DNA of 33,050 nucleotides from Planctomycetota bacterium (GTDB lineage: Bacteria > Planctomycetota > Planctomycetia > Gemmatales > Gemmataceae). The stretch covers positions 1 to 33,050 of the forward strand of contig JACPPF010000163.1 in NCBI GenBank assembly GCA_016191165.1, read 5' to 3'. The translations under genes were made by a program, and so were the position numbers. The notes under the pieces were generated by a model that was not told the DNA's origin, did not search any database, and was given only the letters and a program-made list of their open reading frames with translations. Below, in pieces: positions 14,073 through 21,766 of the stretch. Within the stretch, counting starts at the first letter, position 1. The number at the start of each line of letters is the position of its first letter.

Positions 14073-14973
14073 TGTACGCGAAGGAGACGTGCAGACGCAA
14101 GCAGCGCTGCAAATGCTCATCCGTGCCGACAAGGCCCTTGGCTTCAAACACGAAGCCATTCATCAAGCGGTCGGATACGGTCTCGACAGGCTCCTGAGAG
14201 CCCAGTTCCCAAACGGCGGCTTTCCCCAGGTCTGGATTGGCCCCGTCGAGGCGAAGCCGATCGTAAGGGCGAAGTTTCCCGACTTCGACTGGAGGACCGA
14301 GGGCAAGGTCCGCAATTACTGGGACTACTACACGCTCAACGATGATATCGCCGGGACGGTAGCAGCCACGTTCATCGCGGCCCACCAGACGTATAAGCAC
14401 CTCATGTACAAGACCGCGCTCCAGAAGCTTGGCGATTTTCTCATCCTCGCGCAGATGCCCGAGCCGCAGCCGGGCTGGTGCCAGCAGTACACCTACGAGA
14501 TGATGCCGATGTGGGGCCGCAAGTTTGAGCCGCCCGCGATCACCGGCTGGGAATCGCAGGACGCCATGGAGGCGCTGATCCGGATCGCGGTGTACACGGG
14601 CAAGAAGAAGTACCTCGAACCGCTGCCGCGCGCGCTGGCGTATTATCAGAAGTCGCTGCTGCCGGACGGCCGCGTCGCGCGGTTCTACGAACTCAAAAGC
14701 AACAAGCCCCTTTACATGAACAAGAGATACCAGCTCACGTACGACGACTCCGATGTTCCTCGCCACTACGGCTGGAAGCAGCCCGCGCGCTTCAAGCAGA
14801 TCGAAAAGCAATACCAGGACGCGAAGAACGGCGACGTTGCCAAAACGCGCGGCGTGAGCGCCGAAGAGGTTCGCAAGATCATCAAGGCGCTCGATGGCCA
14901 GGGGCGCTGGATCACGAAGCATGACGGCTCGCGTCTGGTCGGTCAGCCGAAGTTCGCGGAAGGTTTCGAGTAA
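14062..14973 (+). CDS. Pectate lyase (PL10-like), lacking its 5' part
   Basis: 303 codons in frame. 'GLDRLLRAQFPNGGFPQVW', a WDYYTLNDDIAG segment, 'TGWESQDAMEALIRIA' and 'LPDGRVARFYELKSNKPLYM' match family 10 pectic acid lyases, which cleave polygalacturonate by beta-elimination. The catalytic barrel is largely present, but there is no signal peptide and the first part of the family (substrate-groove helices) is missing. The reading begins inside tail repeat 3, where ATG belongs to the TATGG of the tail; GTG 14089 has AAGGAG only two bases upstream and is another candidate. The truncation coincides exactly with the repeat junction, so this is probably a remnant. A cytoplasmic lyase would have no obvious role. 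Confidence 0.75.
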   Translation: MDFNVREGDVQTQAALQMLIRADKALGFKHEAIHQAVGYGLDRLLRAQFPNGGFPQVWIGPVEAKPIVRAKFPDFDWRTEGKVRNYWDYYTLNDDIAGTVAATFIAAHQTYKHLMYKTALQKLGDFLILAQMPEPQPGWCQQYTYEMMPMWGRKFEPPAITGWESQDAMEALIRIAVYTGKKKYLEPLPRALAYYQKSLLPDGRVARFYELKSNKPLYMNKRYQLTYDDSDVPRHYGWKQPARFKQIEKQYQDAKNGDVAKTRGVSAEEVRKIIKALDGQGRWITKHDGSRLVGQPKFAEGFE

Positions 14974-15046
14974 ATCTCCAGCGACGTGTTCAGCCGTAAT
15001 GTCGAGACGTTGAGTCGATTTGTTGTGGCGGCGAAGAAGTGACGGC

Positions 15047-15102
15047 AACGAGCCGGAAGCGTTAGCGACCCGATTCCCTGTCGCTTATACGTCCGGCTCG
15101 TT
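15047..15102. repeat. Imperfect 23-bp inverted repeat
   Basis: Arms 15047-15069 and 15080-15102 pair at AACGAGCCGGA/TCCGGCTCGTT and GCGAC/GTCGC, with mismatches between. The left arm resembles 22061-22084 (19 of 24 bases). It lies just upstream of the tetR promoter. Confidence 0.8.
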
Positions 15103-15108
15103 CGTCTC

Positions 15109-15154
15109 TTGACATCCATAGACCGATCGGACTAGAATCCTATCACCCGGTCTA
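15109..15154 (+). promoter_or_regulatory. Promoter and probable operator of the TetR/ABC operon
   Basis: TTGACA (15109-15114) and TAGAAT (15133-15138) are 18 bp apart. The palindrome CCGATCGG (15123-15130) lies in the spacer, and TAGACCG (15119-15125) is repeated inverted as CGGTCTA (15148-15154) across the expected transcription start. TetR repressors commonly bind such sites within their own promoter. Confidence 0.6.
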
Positions 15155-15206
15155 ATTGCATCCTGCAACCGGCGCTTCGGCGCGAACGCTAAACGTGAAC
15201 AGCCTC

Positions 15207-15881
15207 ATGCGCAACGGCCGCATCACCATCGGCAGCATTCGCCGCGTCGAGATCGTCGACGCCGCGGTGGCGGTCATCAATGAACAGGGGATCCAGAACC
15301 TGTCGCTGTCCGAGATCGAGAAGAAAATCGGCATGAGCCGCGGGCAGTTGACCTATTATTTCAAGACCAAGGAAGACATCCTTTTGGCCGTGTTCGATCG
15401 TATGATTGAGCTCATGGGGCAGCAGCATGGCGAAGCGGAACTCGATCGGCTGCCGTGGCTCGACATCGTCCGGCACGTGCTCGAAATCGTGCTGGCCGAT
15501 CCGCCGGCGCATCCGGAGTTTCACGCGCTGCAGCACACGTTTCTGTCGCAGATCAGCCACCGCGACGACTTTCGCCGCCGCCTGGCCGATCTTTATGAAC
15601 ACTGGCGTGGCCGCAGCATCAAGGCGCTCCAACGCGATTTGAAGGCGAACCCCGGCCTCCGCAAGGTGTCGCCGCGCGTGCTGGCAACGCTCGTCCAGGC
15701 GATTTTCCACGGTCTGGCGGTGCAGCGCGCCGCCGATCCCCATGCCGTCAAGCCGCGTGAGATCATTCGGCTTTGCCTTGACCTACTGGGCACCTATTTG
15801 TGGGAAGGGGAACGCCCGCAAATCGAAGTGCCAGGTAAGCGAACGAAGCGGCGTCCCGCGAAAAAGGTGGCCCATGAGTGA
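15207..15881 (+). CDS. TetR/AcrR-family transcriptional regulator
   Basis: 224 residues. The N-terminal helix-turn-helix reads 'RRVEIVDAAVAVINEQG', LSLSEIEKKIGMSRGQLTYY and FKTKEDILLAVFDR, the normal TetR order. The helical C-terminal ligand-binding domain follows, with a basic tail. It probably represses the export genes downstream and itself. ATG 15207 leaves 11 residues before the first helix; GTG 15195 and TTG 15156 are in-frame alternatives and none has a good ribosome site. The stop overlaps the start of the adaptor gene by 8 bases (ATGAGTGA). Confidence 0.9.
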   Translation: MRNGRITIGSIRRVEIVDAAVAVINEQGIQNLSLSEIEKKIGMSRGQLTYYFKTKEDILLAVFDRMIELMGQQHGEAELDRLPWLDIVRHVLEIVLADPPAHPEFHALQHTFLSQISHRDDFRRRLADLYEHWRGRSIKALQRDLKANPGLRKVSPRVLATLVQAIFHGLAVQRAADPHAVKPREIIRLCLDLLGTYLWEGERPQIEVPGKRTKRRPAKKVAHE

Positions 15882-17097
15882 ATCAGCAAAAAGCGACCCA
15901 ACTTCCCTGAGCGAACGCGTCCGCTCCCTGCGCTTGACCGAAACGAGCGAATCGACCAGCGGCGGCCTGTGGTGGCTGCCCTGGGCGATTTGCGCCGTCC
16001 TGTTCCTGGTCGCAGGGGCTCTCGCGCTCGAAGCGTTTTCATCAATCGACGACGACCTGCTCAAGAAACTCGCCGAGGAGCGCGGCCTGAATCTCGGCAA
16101 GGGGGACACCTCGACCAGGATCACCTTGCCAGGCGTTTCGGCCGGCAGCGTCAGCGAATCGGACATCGCCCTGGAGGCGAAGGGTTACATCGTGCCAATC
16201 CGGTTGATCCAGGTCAGCCCCAAGGTCTCCGGCACCGTGATGAAGCTTGAGCTTGAGGAAGGCAAGTATGTCAAAAAGGGCGTGGTCCTGGCGAAGTTGG
16301 AAGACATCGAGTACGAGGCTGACTTTCGACATGCCTCCGCGGCGGTCAAGGTGGCGCAAGCGCGCGTGGATGAACTGAAGAAATACCGCGGCGACGAAAT
16401 TGCCCAGGCCAAGGCCGACATGGACGATGCGCGAGCCCAGTACGATCAAGCGCTCGCGAAATACAATCGCACTGTGGAGTTGCGTGAGCGTGTGGCCGTC
16501 TCGGCGGAGGACCTTGAGGCGGCGAAGTTCGGCTTCGAATCGATGAAGTCGCGCGTGCGGCGCTTTGAGCTTGCTCACAAGATGCTGGCCAAGGAAGGGC
16601 CTCGCGACGCCCGGATTGCCGCCGCCGAATCCGAACGCAACCAAGCGGAGGCCAACCTCACCAAGGCCAAATGGAAATACGAGAACGCCGAGGTCAAGGC
16701 GCCGATCACCGGCGTCATTCTCAGCAAGAAGACGGAAGAAGGGAACATCGTTAACCCGTCGGCGTTCTCCAATGGCCTGTCGGCAAGCCTGTGCGAGATG
16801 GCAAATCTTTACGAGATGGAAGTCGATCTGTCGATTGCCGAGCGCGACATCTCCAAGGTGTTCAAGGGGCAGGAATGCCGCATCCGCGCCGAGGCGTTTG
16901 TCGATCGCTACTATTCCGGATACGTCTCCCGCATCATGCCGATGGCCGACCGCGCGAAAAGCGCCGTGCCAGTGAGGGTGATGATTCAATTCCCGGCTCT
17001 TGATGCCCAGGGGAAACGCTTGCCGATGGAAGCACAAGGAGAATTCCTTCGCCCGGAGATGGGAGCGATTGTGACGTTTCTGAATCGAAAGAGGTAG
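15874..17097 (+). CDS. HlyD/MacA-type periplasmic adaptor
   Basis: 407 residues. A cytoplasmic N-terminus is followed by one membrane helix (~33-55). A lipoyl-like half domain (VSPKVSGTVMKLELEEGKYV, ~115-145) precedes a long coiled-coil hairpin (~155-275, heavy in Ala, Glu, Lys, Arg), then the second lipoyl half ('AEVKAPITGVILSKKTEEGN') and a beta-barrel with 'VDLSIAERDISKVFKGQECR'. This adaptor should link the ABC permeases to an outer-membrane or envelope exit. ATG overlaps the tetR stop and AGGTGG lies just upstream. It is similar in plan to DevB/MacA. Confidence 0.9.
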   Translation: MSESAKSDPTSLSERVRSLRLTETSESTSGGLWWLPWAICAVLFLVAGALALEAFSSIDDDLLKKLAEERGLNLGKGDTSTRITLPGVSAGSVSESDIALEAKGYIVPIRLIQVSPKVSGTVMKLELEEGKYVKKGVVLAKLEDIEYEADFRHASAAVKVAQARVDELKKYRGDEIAQAKADMDDARAQYDQALAKYNRTVELRERVAVSAEDLEAAKFGFESMKSRVRRFELAHKMLAKEGPRDARIAAAESERNQAEANLTKAKWKYENAEVKAPITGVILSKKTEEGNIVNPSAFSNGLSASLCEMANLYEMEVDLSIAERDISKVFKGQECRIRAEAFVDRYYSGYVSRIMPMADRAKSAVPVRVMIQFPALDAQGKRLPMEAQGEFLRPEMGAIVTFLNRKR

Positions 17098-17142
17098 CTG
17101 TCAGCCAGAATGCTGATGGCTGAACGCTGATAGTTGAGAGCT
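17096..17142. repeat. CTGTCAGCC-type intergenic phrase
   Basis: Between the adaptor stop and the ATPase start lies AGCTGTCAGCC ... TGATGGCTGA ... GATAGTTGAGAGCT, with TCAGCC/GGCTGA able to pair. A related phrase, TAGCTGACAGTCAGTAG, is near 8535. Its role is unknown. Confidence 0.35.
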
Positions 17143-17147
17143 TTGCA

Positions 17148-17891
17148 ATGGCCGAACCGATCATGCACATTCGCAACGTCGTCAAATCGTTCACGCGCGG
17201 CGGTGAAGAGATCACGGTGTTGCGTAATCTGAATCTCGAGGTCGCCGAAGGCGAGTTTCTCGGCATCATGGGACCTTCGGGGTCAGGCAAGACGACGCTG
17301 CTCAACCTCATCGCAGGGCTGGACAAGCCCAATCGCGGCGAGGTCTGGATCGGCGGACGTTGCGTTTCGACCATGACGGAATCCCAGCTCGCGGCCTGGC
17401 GGACGCGCAACATCGGGTTCATCTTCCAGTTCTACCACCTGCTGCCCGTGCTGACGGCGTACGAGAACGTTGAGTTGCCGCTTTTGTTGTTGCCGATCAG
17501 TTCACAAAAACGGCGTGATCAGGTGTTGAACGCTCTGGACCTGGTGGGACTGTCGGATCGGATGTATCATCGGCCGGGGCAGCTTTCGGGCGGACAGCAG
17601 CAGCGCGTCGGCATCGCCCGGGCCATCGTGACCGACCCGACGCTGATCGTCGCGGATGAGCCAACGGGCGACCTCGACGCGCGCTCGGCGGTCGAAATCC
17701 TGAATCTGATGGGCGAGTTGCAAAAGGGATTGAACAAGACGATCCTCCTGGTGACGCACGATCCGCGCGCCGCCGAGCGCACGCAGCGCATCGTTCATCT
17801 GGAGAAGGGGCAACTGCTCGAATCCGAGGAAATGCAGGCGGCGGGCCTGATGGCGCCGTCGGATAGCTTCCAGGCCAAAGCCCAGGGGTGA
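17148..17891 (+). CDS. ABC transporter ATPase (LolD/MacB/DevA type)
   Basis: 247 residues with all motifs: Walker [10 protein letters not shown] (42-50), Q-loop ([11 protein letters not shown]), signature LSGGQ (146-150), Walker B LIVADE (166-171), D-loop (GDLD) and switch His204 (VTHD). It lies between adaptor and FtsX-type permeases and should drive their mechanotransmission-type export of a lipid, glycolipid or small molecule. ATG 17148 follows a repeat phrase; no strong ribosome site is present. The last codons and stop (CAG GGG TGA) lie within a palindromic repeat, so the C-terminal AKAQG is repeat-encoded. Confidence 0.95.
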   Translation: MAEPIMHIRNVVKSFTRGGEEITVLRNLNLEVAEGEFLGIMGPSGSGKTTLLNLIAGLDKPNRGEVWIGGRCVSTMTESQLAAWRTRNIGFIFQFYHLLPVLTAYENVELPLLLLPISSQKRRDQVLNALDLVGLSDRMYHRPGQLSGGQQQRVGIARAIVTDPTLIVADEPTGDLDARSAVEILNLMGELQKGLNKTILLVTHDPRAAERTQRIVHLEKGQLLESEEMQAAGLMAPSDSFQAKAQG

Positions 17892-17956
17892 GCGCAGCGA
17901 ACCCCTGGAATGCGGGCGACCCGATCCCCGGGGTTCGGCTTCGCCTCACCCCGGGG
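17882..17956. repeat. Pair of related palindromes in opposite orientation
   Basis: CCAGGGGT (17882-17889) pairs with ACCCCTGG (17901-17908), and CCCCGGGGT (17926-17934) with ACCCCGGGG (17948-17956). Read in opposite directions both carry GGGGTGAG..CG.AGC..GAACCCC, so they are two copies of one element facing each other. The first provides the stop codon of the ATPase gene. Confidence 0.8.
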
Positions 17957-17974
17957 CTTCCGTGGGACCACAAA

Positions 17975-19336
17975 ATGTTCACGCGCCTTTATGAACAGAT
18001 TGCCGCGGACCCGATCAACCTTGCGGCCGCGATCATCACGTTGATCGTCCTCGTCGCCGGCGCCGCCTACATCGTCACGTACCCGCGGTTGTTCATGCTC
18101 GGCTTGAAGAATCTGCGCCGCCATTTCCTGCGCACGGCATTGACCAGCGCGGCGATCGGCGTGCTCGCGTTCATGATCACCACCATCTGGACCATCATTT
18201 TTTTCATTGACCTGATCACCGTCGAACGATCGAAGGATCTCAAGATCATCGTCACCTACCGCTGGTCCGTTCCTAGCCAAATGCCGATCACGCATGCCGA
18301 TTACCTGAATCCGGCATCCTCGCAGTTTCTCCCGGAACTGGTCGACGCCCAGGGCAACAAATTGTATGGCCCGAATGACTTCATGACCTGGTCCTTTTAC
18401 GGCGGCACGACCGATCCCGCCAAAATCACACCCGACACGCTGATCCTCTTTTTCGTCATGGAGCCGGAGCAAATCATCCCGATGATGGACGACCTCGGCG
18501 ATCTCGATCCGAAACTCGTCGAGGCGCTCAAGGACAAGCCCCAGGGATGCCTGCTGGGTACTGACAAATTGAAAGCCCTCGACAAGAAGGTCGGCGAACG
18601 TTTCAAGCTGACGAGCATCAACTACAAGGGAATCGACCTGGAGTTCGAGATCGTCGGCGTCCTGCCGGATGGACGTTACAACGCCAGCGCGATCATGCGC
18701 ATGGACTACTTCAACAAATCGTTCGAGCAGTATGCGCGCGCCAACAACGGCCGGGCGCACCCGCTGGCGAACAAGCGGCTCAACCTCATCTGGCTGCGCG
18801 TGGGCGATCGGGATAAGTTCGACCAAATTGGCAGCATCGTCATGAAGTCGCCGCGGTTTAGCAACTTTCCCGTCAAAGTCGAAACGGCCTCGTCCCTGGT
18901 CGGCTCTTTTCTCGACGCCTACCGCGATATCTTTCTGGCCATGAAATTCGTCATCGTGCCCGGCATGTTGGTCATCATGGCCCTGGTGATGGCCAACGCG
19001 ATCAGCATCACCGTGCGCGAACGCCGCGGCGAAATGGCGGTGATGAAGGTGCTCGGCTATCGACCCAACCAGGTGTTTCTGTTGATTGTCGGCGAAGCGG
19101 TCTTCGTCGGCGCCGTCGCGGGCTTGTTGGCCGCGGGAGCGACCTTTGCGTTCTTTAACCTGCGCTGGGGAGGCATTCCGTTTCGCATCGGCTTTTTCCC
19201 GGTGTTCCGCATTCCCGAGGCGGCCTTGATGTGGGGCCTGGCGATCGGCACACTAACCGCGCTGGCGGGATGCCTGATCCCGGCATGGACAGCACGCTCC
19301 GTCAAGGTTTCCGAGGTGTTCTCCAAGGTGGCGTGA
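17975..19336 (+). CDS. FtsX/MacB-type ABC permease, first subunit
   Basis: 453 residues. One or two N-terminal membrane segments ('INLAAAIITLIVLVAGAAYI' and 'ALTSAAIGVLAFMITTIWTII') precede a large extracytoplasmic domain (~95-310). Three further helices follow, with the FtsX consensus 'MALVMANAISITVRERRGEMAVMKVLGYRPNQV' near 330-365 and the 'IPAWTARSVKVSEVF' end. ATG 17975 is chosen because it begins just before the first helix; GTG 17888 would couple to the ATPase stop but adds 29 residues encoded by the repeat. It forms a heterodimer with the next product, in the manner of DevC-like or MacB-like exporters. Confidence 0.9.
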   Translation: MFTRLYEQIAADPINLAAAIITLIVLVAGAAYIVTYPRLFMLGLKNLRRHFLRTALTSAAIGVLAFMITTIWTIIFFIDLITVERSKDLKIIVTYRWSVPSQMPITHADYLNPASSQFLPELVDAQGNKLYGPNDFMTWSFYGGTTDPAKITPDTLILFFVMEPEQIIPMMDDLGDLDPKLVEALKDKPQGCLLGTDKLKALDKKVGERFKLTSINYKGIDLEFEIVGVLPDGRYNASAIMRMDYFNKSFEQYARANNGRAHPLANKRLNLIWLRVGDRDKFDQIGSIVMKSPRFSNFPVKVETASSLVGSFLDAYRDIFLAMKFVIVPGMLVIMALVMANAISITVRERRGEMAVMKVLGYRPNQVFLLIVGEAVFVGAVAGLLAAGATFAFFNLRWGGIPFRIGFFPVFRIPEAALMWGLAIGTLTALAGCLIPAWTARSVKVSEVFSKVA

Positions 19337-20739
19337 GCCGCTGGTGGCAAGTGGTTTTCCCAATGCGCACGCTCCGCAATCCATTCCTGAACTGGCTCGT
19401 CGAGCATCCCACGGCCGCGGGTTTCGCGGTGGTGGGCGCCGGCATCGTGTTGCTGGCGCTGCTGCCGATCTTGCTCTATGTGTTGCCGATTCGCAAGGTG
19501 CCGCTGCGCTACAATCTTCGCAATCTGCAAAACCGCTGGAAGACGACGCTGGTCACCGCGCTGGCGTTCACCTTCGTCACCGGTCTGCTCACCGGCATGT
19601 TGTCCTTCGTCCGCGGCATGGATCGTTTGACCGAAAGCTCGGGCCACCCCGGCAACGTCATCGTCCTCTCCGACGGCGCCACCGACGAGGCCTTCAGCAA
19701 TCTCCCGCCCATGGCCGTCGAACAGTTGCCGCGCGATTTGCAGCGCGAAGTCCAAAAAACCGAAGATGGCCAATGGCTCTTCTCCAAGGAAGTCTACGTG
19801 ATCGTCATGTACATGATTCCCAACCCCTCCGCTGGCGGCCGGGAACGGCGCTTCGTGCAGATGCGCGGACTCGACAACATTCCCGTCGCGGCAGCCGTTC
19901 ACGATGTCAAGCTCGCCGTCGGGGATTGGCCCAGGGAACCGTTTGTCCGCAAAGTCGATGGCTTTGGCAACGCCAAGGAAATCGTCATTGGCCACGGCGT
20001 CGCCCGCGCCTTCGGCAGCGATGTCGGCAAGAAAATGCTCGAACCAGGCGACACCGTTGTCCTCGGGCCCGAAACCTGGGTCGTGTCAGGTGTCATGGAA
20101 GAAGGCGGTAACTCTTTCGGCTCCGAAATCTGGACGCGCGACCTTTTCGTTCAGCAAGGTTTTGGCCGAGAGAATTCCTATTGCTCCTACGTCGTCCGCA
20201 CCGCCAGCGCCGACAAGGCCAAGCTGGCCGCCCAGGAGATCAAGAACTTCAAGCTCGAACGCAATCTGCAAGCCTTTACCGAGCGCGCCTACTATGCCAA
20301 GATGTCCGAGACCAGCAAACAGTTTAGCTTCGCAATCTATATCGTCGCGGTAATCATGGCCATCGGCGGCGTGCTCGGGGTCATGAACACGATGTACGCC
20401 GCGATCAGCCAGCGTGGCAAGGACATCGGTGTTCTGCGTTTGATGGGCTATCGCCGCTGGCAGATCTTGTTGTCCTTTCAACTCGAATCGCTCCTGATCG
20501 CGCTCCTCGGCGGCGTGCTCGTGTGTGTCGTCGCTTTCCTCCTATTCAACGGCACGACCGTGAGCAGCATCATCAGCAGCGGCGTGGGCGGCGGGGGCAA
20601 GAGCGTCGTGCTGCGGCTGATCTTCGACACCTTTGTCTTTGGCTTCGGCCTGACGTTCAGCCTGTTAATGGGCGCCCTCGGCGGGTTCTTCCCGTCCCTG
20701 AGTGCGATGCGCTTGCGCCCGCTGGAATCTCTGCGATAG
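19333..20739 (+). CDS. FtsX/MacB-type ABC permease, second subunit
   Basis: 468 residues. An N-terminal helix ('FAVVGAGIVLLALLPILLYVLP') and the typical 'VPLRYNLRNLQNRWKTTLVTALAFTFVTG' entry are followed by an extracytoplasmic domain. 'AIYIVAVIMAIGGVLGVMNTMYAAISQRGKDIGVLRLMGYRRWQI' and two more helices end with SAMRLRPLESLR, all standard for MacB-like permeases. GTG 19333 overlaps the previous stop (GTGA) with AAGG upstream; ATG 19363 is an alternative start 10 codons later. It completes the adaptor-ATPase-permease set; no outer-membrane factor is encoded nearby. Confidence 0.9.
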   Translation: MSRWWQVVFPMRTLRNPFLNWLVEHPTAAGFAVVGAGIVLLALLPILLYVLPIRKVPLRYNLRNLQNRWKTTLVTALAFTFVTGLLTGMLSFVRGMDRLTESSGHPGNVIVLSDGATDEAFSNLPPMAVEQLPRDLQREVQKTEDGQWLFSKEVYVIVMYMIPNPSAGGRERRFVQMRGLDNIPVAAAVHDVKLAVGDWPREPFVRKVDGFGNAKEIVIGHGVARAFGSDVGKKMLEPGDTVVLGPETWVVSGVMEEGGNSFGSEIWTRDLFVQQGFGRENSYCSYVVRTASADKAKLAAQEIKNFKLERNLQAFTERAYYAKMSETSKQFSFAIYIVAVIMAIGGVLGVMNTMYAAISQRGKDIGVLRLMGYRRWQILLSFQLESLLIALLGGVLVCVVAFLLFNGTTVSSIISSGVGGGGKSVVLRLIFDTFVFGFGLTFSLLMGALGGFFPSLSAMRLRPLESLR

Positions 20740-20758
20740 CACCGAGCTTCGGACTCGT

Positions 20759-21610
20759 TTACTGAAATCGCACCGAGTGGAGCGTCACGGTTTCGCCCCG
20801 GTTTCGCAGCGTGGCCGTGAAGGTTTGGCTACGGGCGCTGGGCGTGCCCTCGAACTGGGTGACGATGACCGTTACCGTCGTCGGTTCAACCTTGGCGTTG
20901 CGAGGGCCGCTGAAATAGTTCGCCTTGATCGTGAATGTCCCCGGCACCGCTCGTGCGAGGGCATAATGTTCCGGGCCGAAGCCTGACGTCACGTCTTCGA
21001 GAAGCGCGCCGCCATTGGCGGTTTGACGCTGGCGATACCAGCACCGGGCGCCGCTGGGTTCTTCGACCCACAAATCGACGTCCGTGCGGGTGTTCCACGT
21101 CATGGTTACTTTGAGGTCGTTGGTCTTGCTCCAAATCTCCACCGGTTGGGGCCCGCGTGCCGAAAGTCGGCCGAGCATCTGCACCAGCGAATCGCCCACG
21201 AAATGTCCGCCGAGCGCATTGGAGTTAGCGCGCGGACCGCGCACCGGGCCGCGCGGCAAGTTGCCCGGATCGCGGCGCTGGCCTACCTCGCCAGGAACTT
21301 GAATGAAATGTTCGATGCCTCCGGCGGTCATGACTCCCGAATGCCCATTGCCCGCGCCAATGAGGATGACATCCCCCGGCCGCAGGAAGCGCTGTGCCTT
21401 GGCGAGAGCGGCGGCGTCGGACGAATTGAATGATAGGATGCCTCGGTATTGACGGGCCCGCAAGAGTCCAATCAGGTCGCCGCGCCCGAGATTGTCGCCG
21501 TCGGCGCCGGCAACCCGGTATCGCGTGAAGTCGTGACAGACCGTAAGGGCGGATGCTGCCTGCGAGCCGGCAAACAGGCCGAAAACGCCAAGTAGGAAAA
21601 GGCGGGACAT
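20759..21610 (-). CDS. Secreted protein: possible papain-like domain plus DUF2135-like domain
   Basis: 283 residues with a signal peptide (~1-21, ending ASA). Residues 22-130 contain LTVCHD (Cys25), 'FLRPGDVILIGAGNGHSGVM' (His90) and a following beta-hairpin; the Cys...GD-His order recalls NlpC/P60 or permuted papain-like amidases, but this is only suggestive. The C-terminal part (~165-283) has 'VTMTWNTRTDVDLWVEEPSG', CWYRQRQT and 'LLEDVTSGFGPEHYAL', the pattern of DUF2135 (YfaP-like) beta-sandwich domains. GGAGGT lies six bases before ATG 21610. It is divergent from the aminotransferase and converges with the permease gene. Confidence 0.75.
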   Translation of the reverse strand: MSRLFLLGVFGLFAGSQAASALTVCHDFTRYRVAGADGDNLGRGDLIGLLRARQYRGILSFNSSDAAALAKAQRFLRPGDVILIGAGNGHSGVMTAGGIEHFIQVPGEVGQRRDPGNLPRGPVRGPRANSNALGGHFVGDSLVQMLGRLSARGPQPVEIWSKTNDLKVTMTWNTRTDVDLWVEEPSGARCWYRQRQTANGGALLEDVTSGFGPEHYALARAVPGTFTIKANYFSGPRNAKVEPTTVTVIVTQFEGTPSARSQTFTATLRNRGETVTLHSVRFQ

Positions 21611-21766
21611 GGTTCTACCTCCAAATGTTGGTTTTGAGTTCGGTTAAACTGTTGCCACACGAATGTCAGAAGCGGCCAAACTTGCGCGGCAAGCGATGAG
21701 ATTTTCATGGTTTCGTCGCATGGCCCAATAGAACATCCCGGACGTCCCCGTTGCCGAGGAAGTACC

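Noticed and set aside
17795-18826. 343-codon minus-strand frame
   Set aside because: Crosses the ATPase/permease boundary antisense and is rich in Arg, Asp and His without structure.
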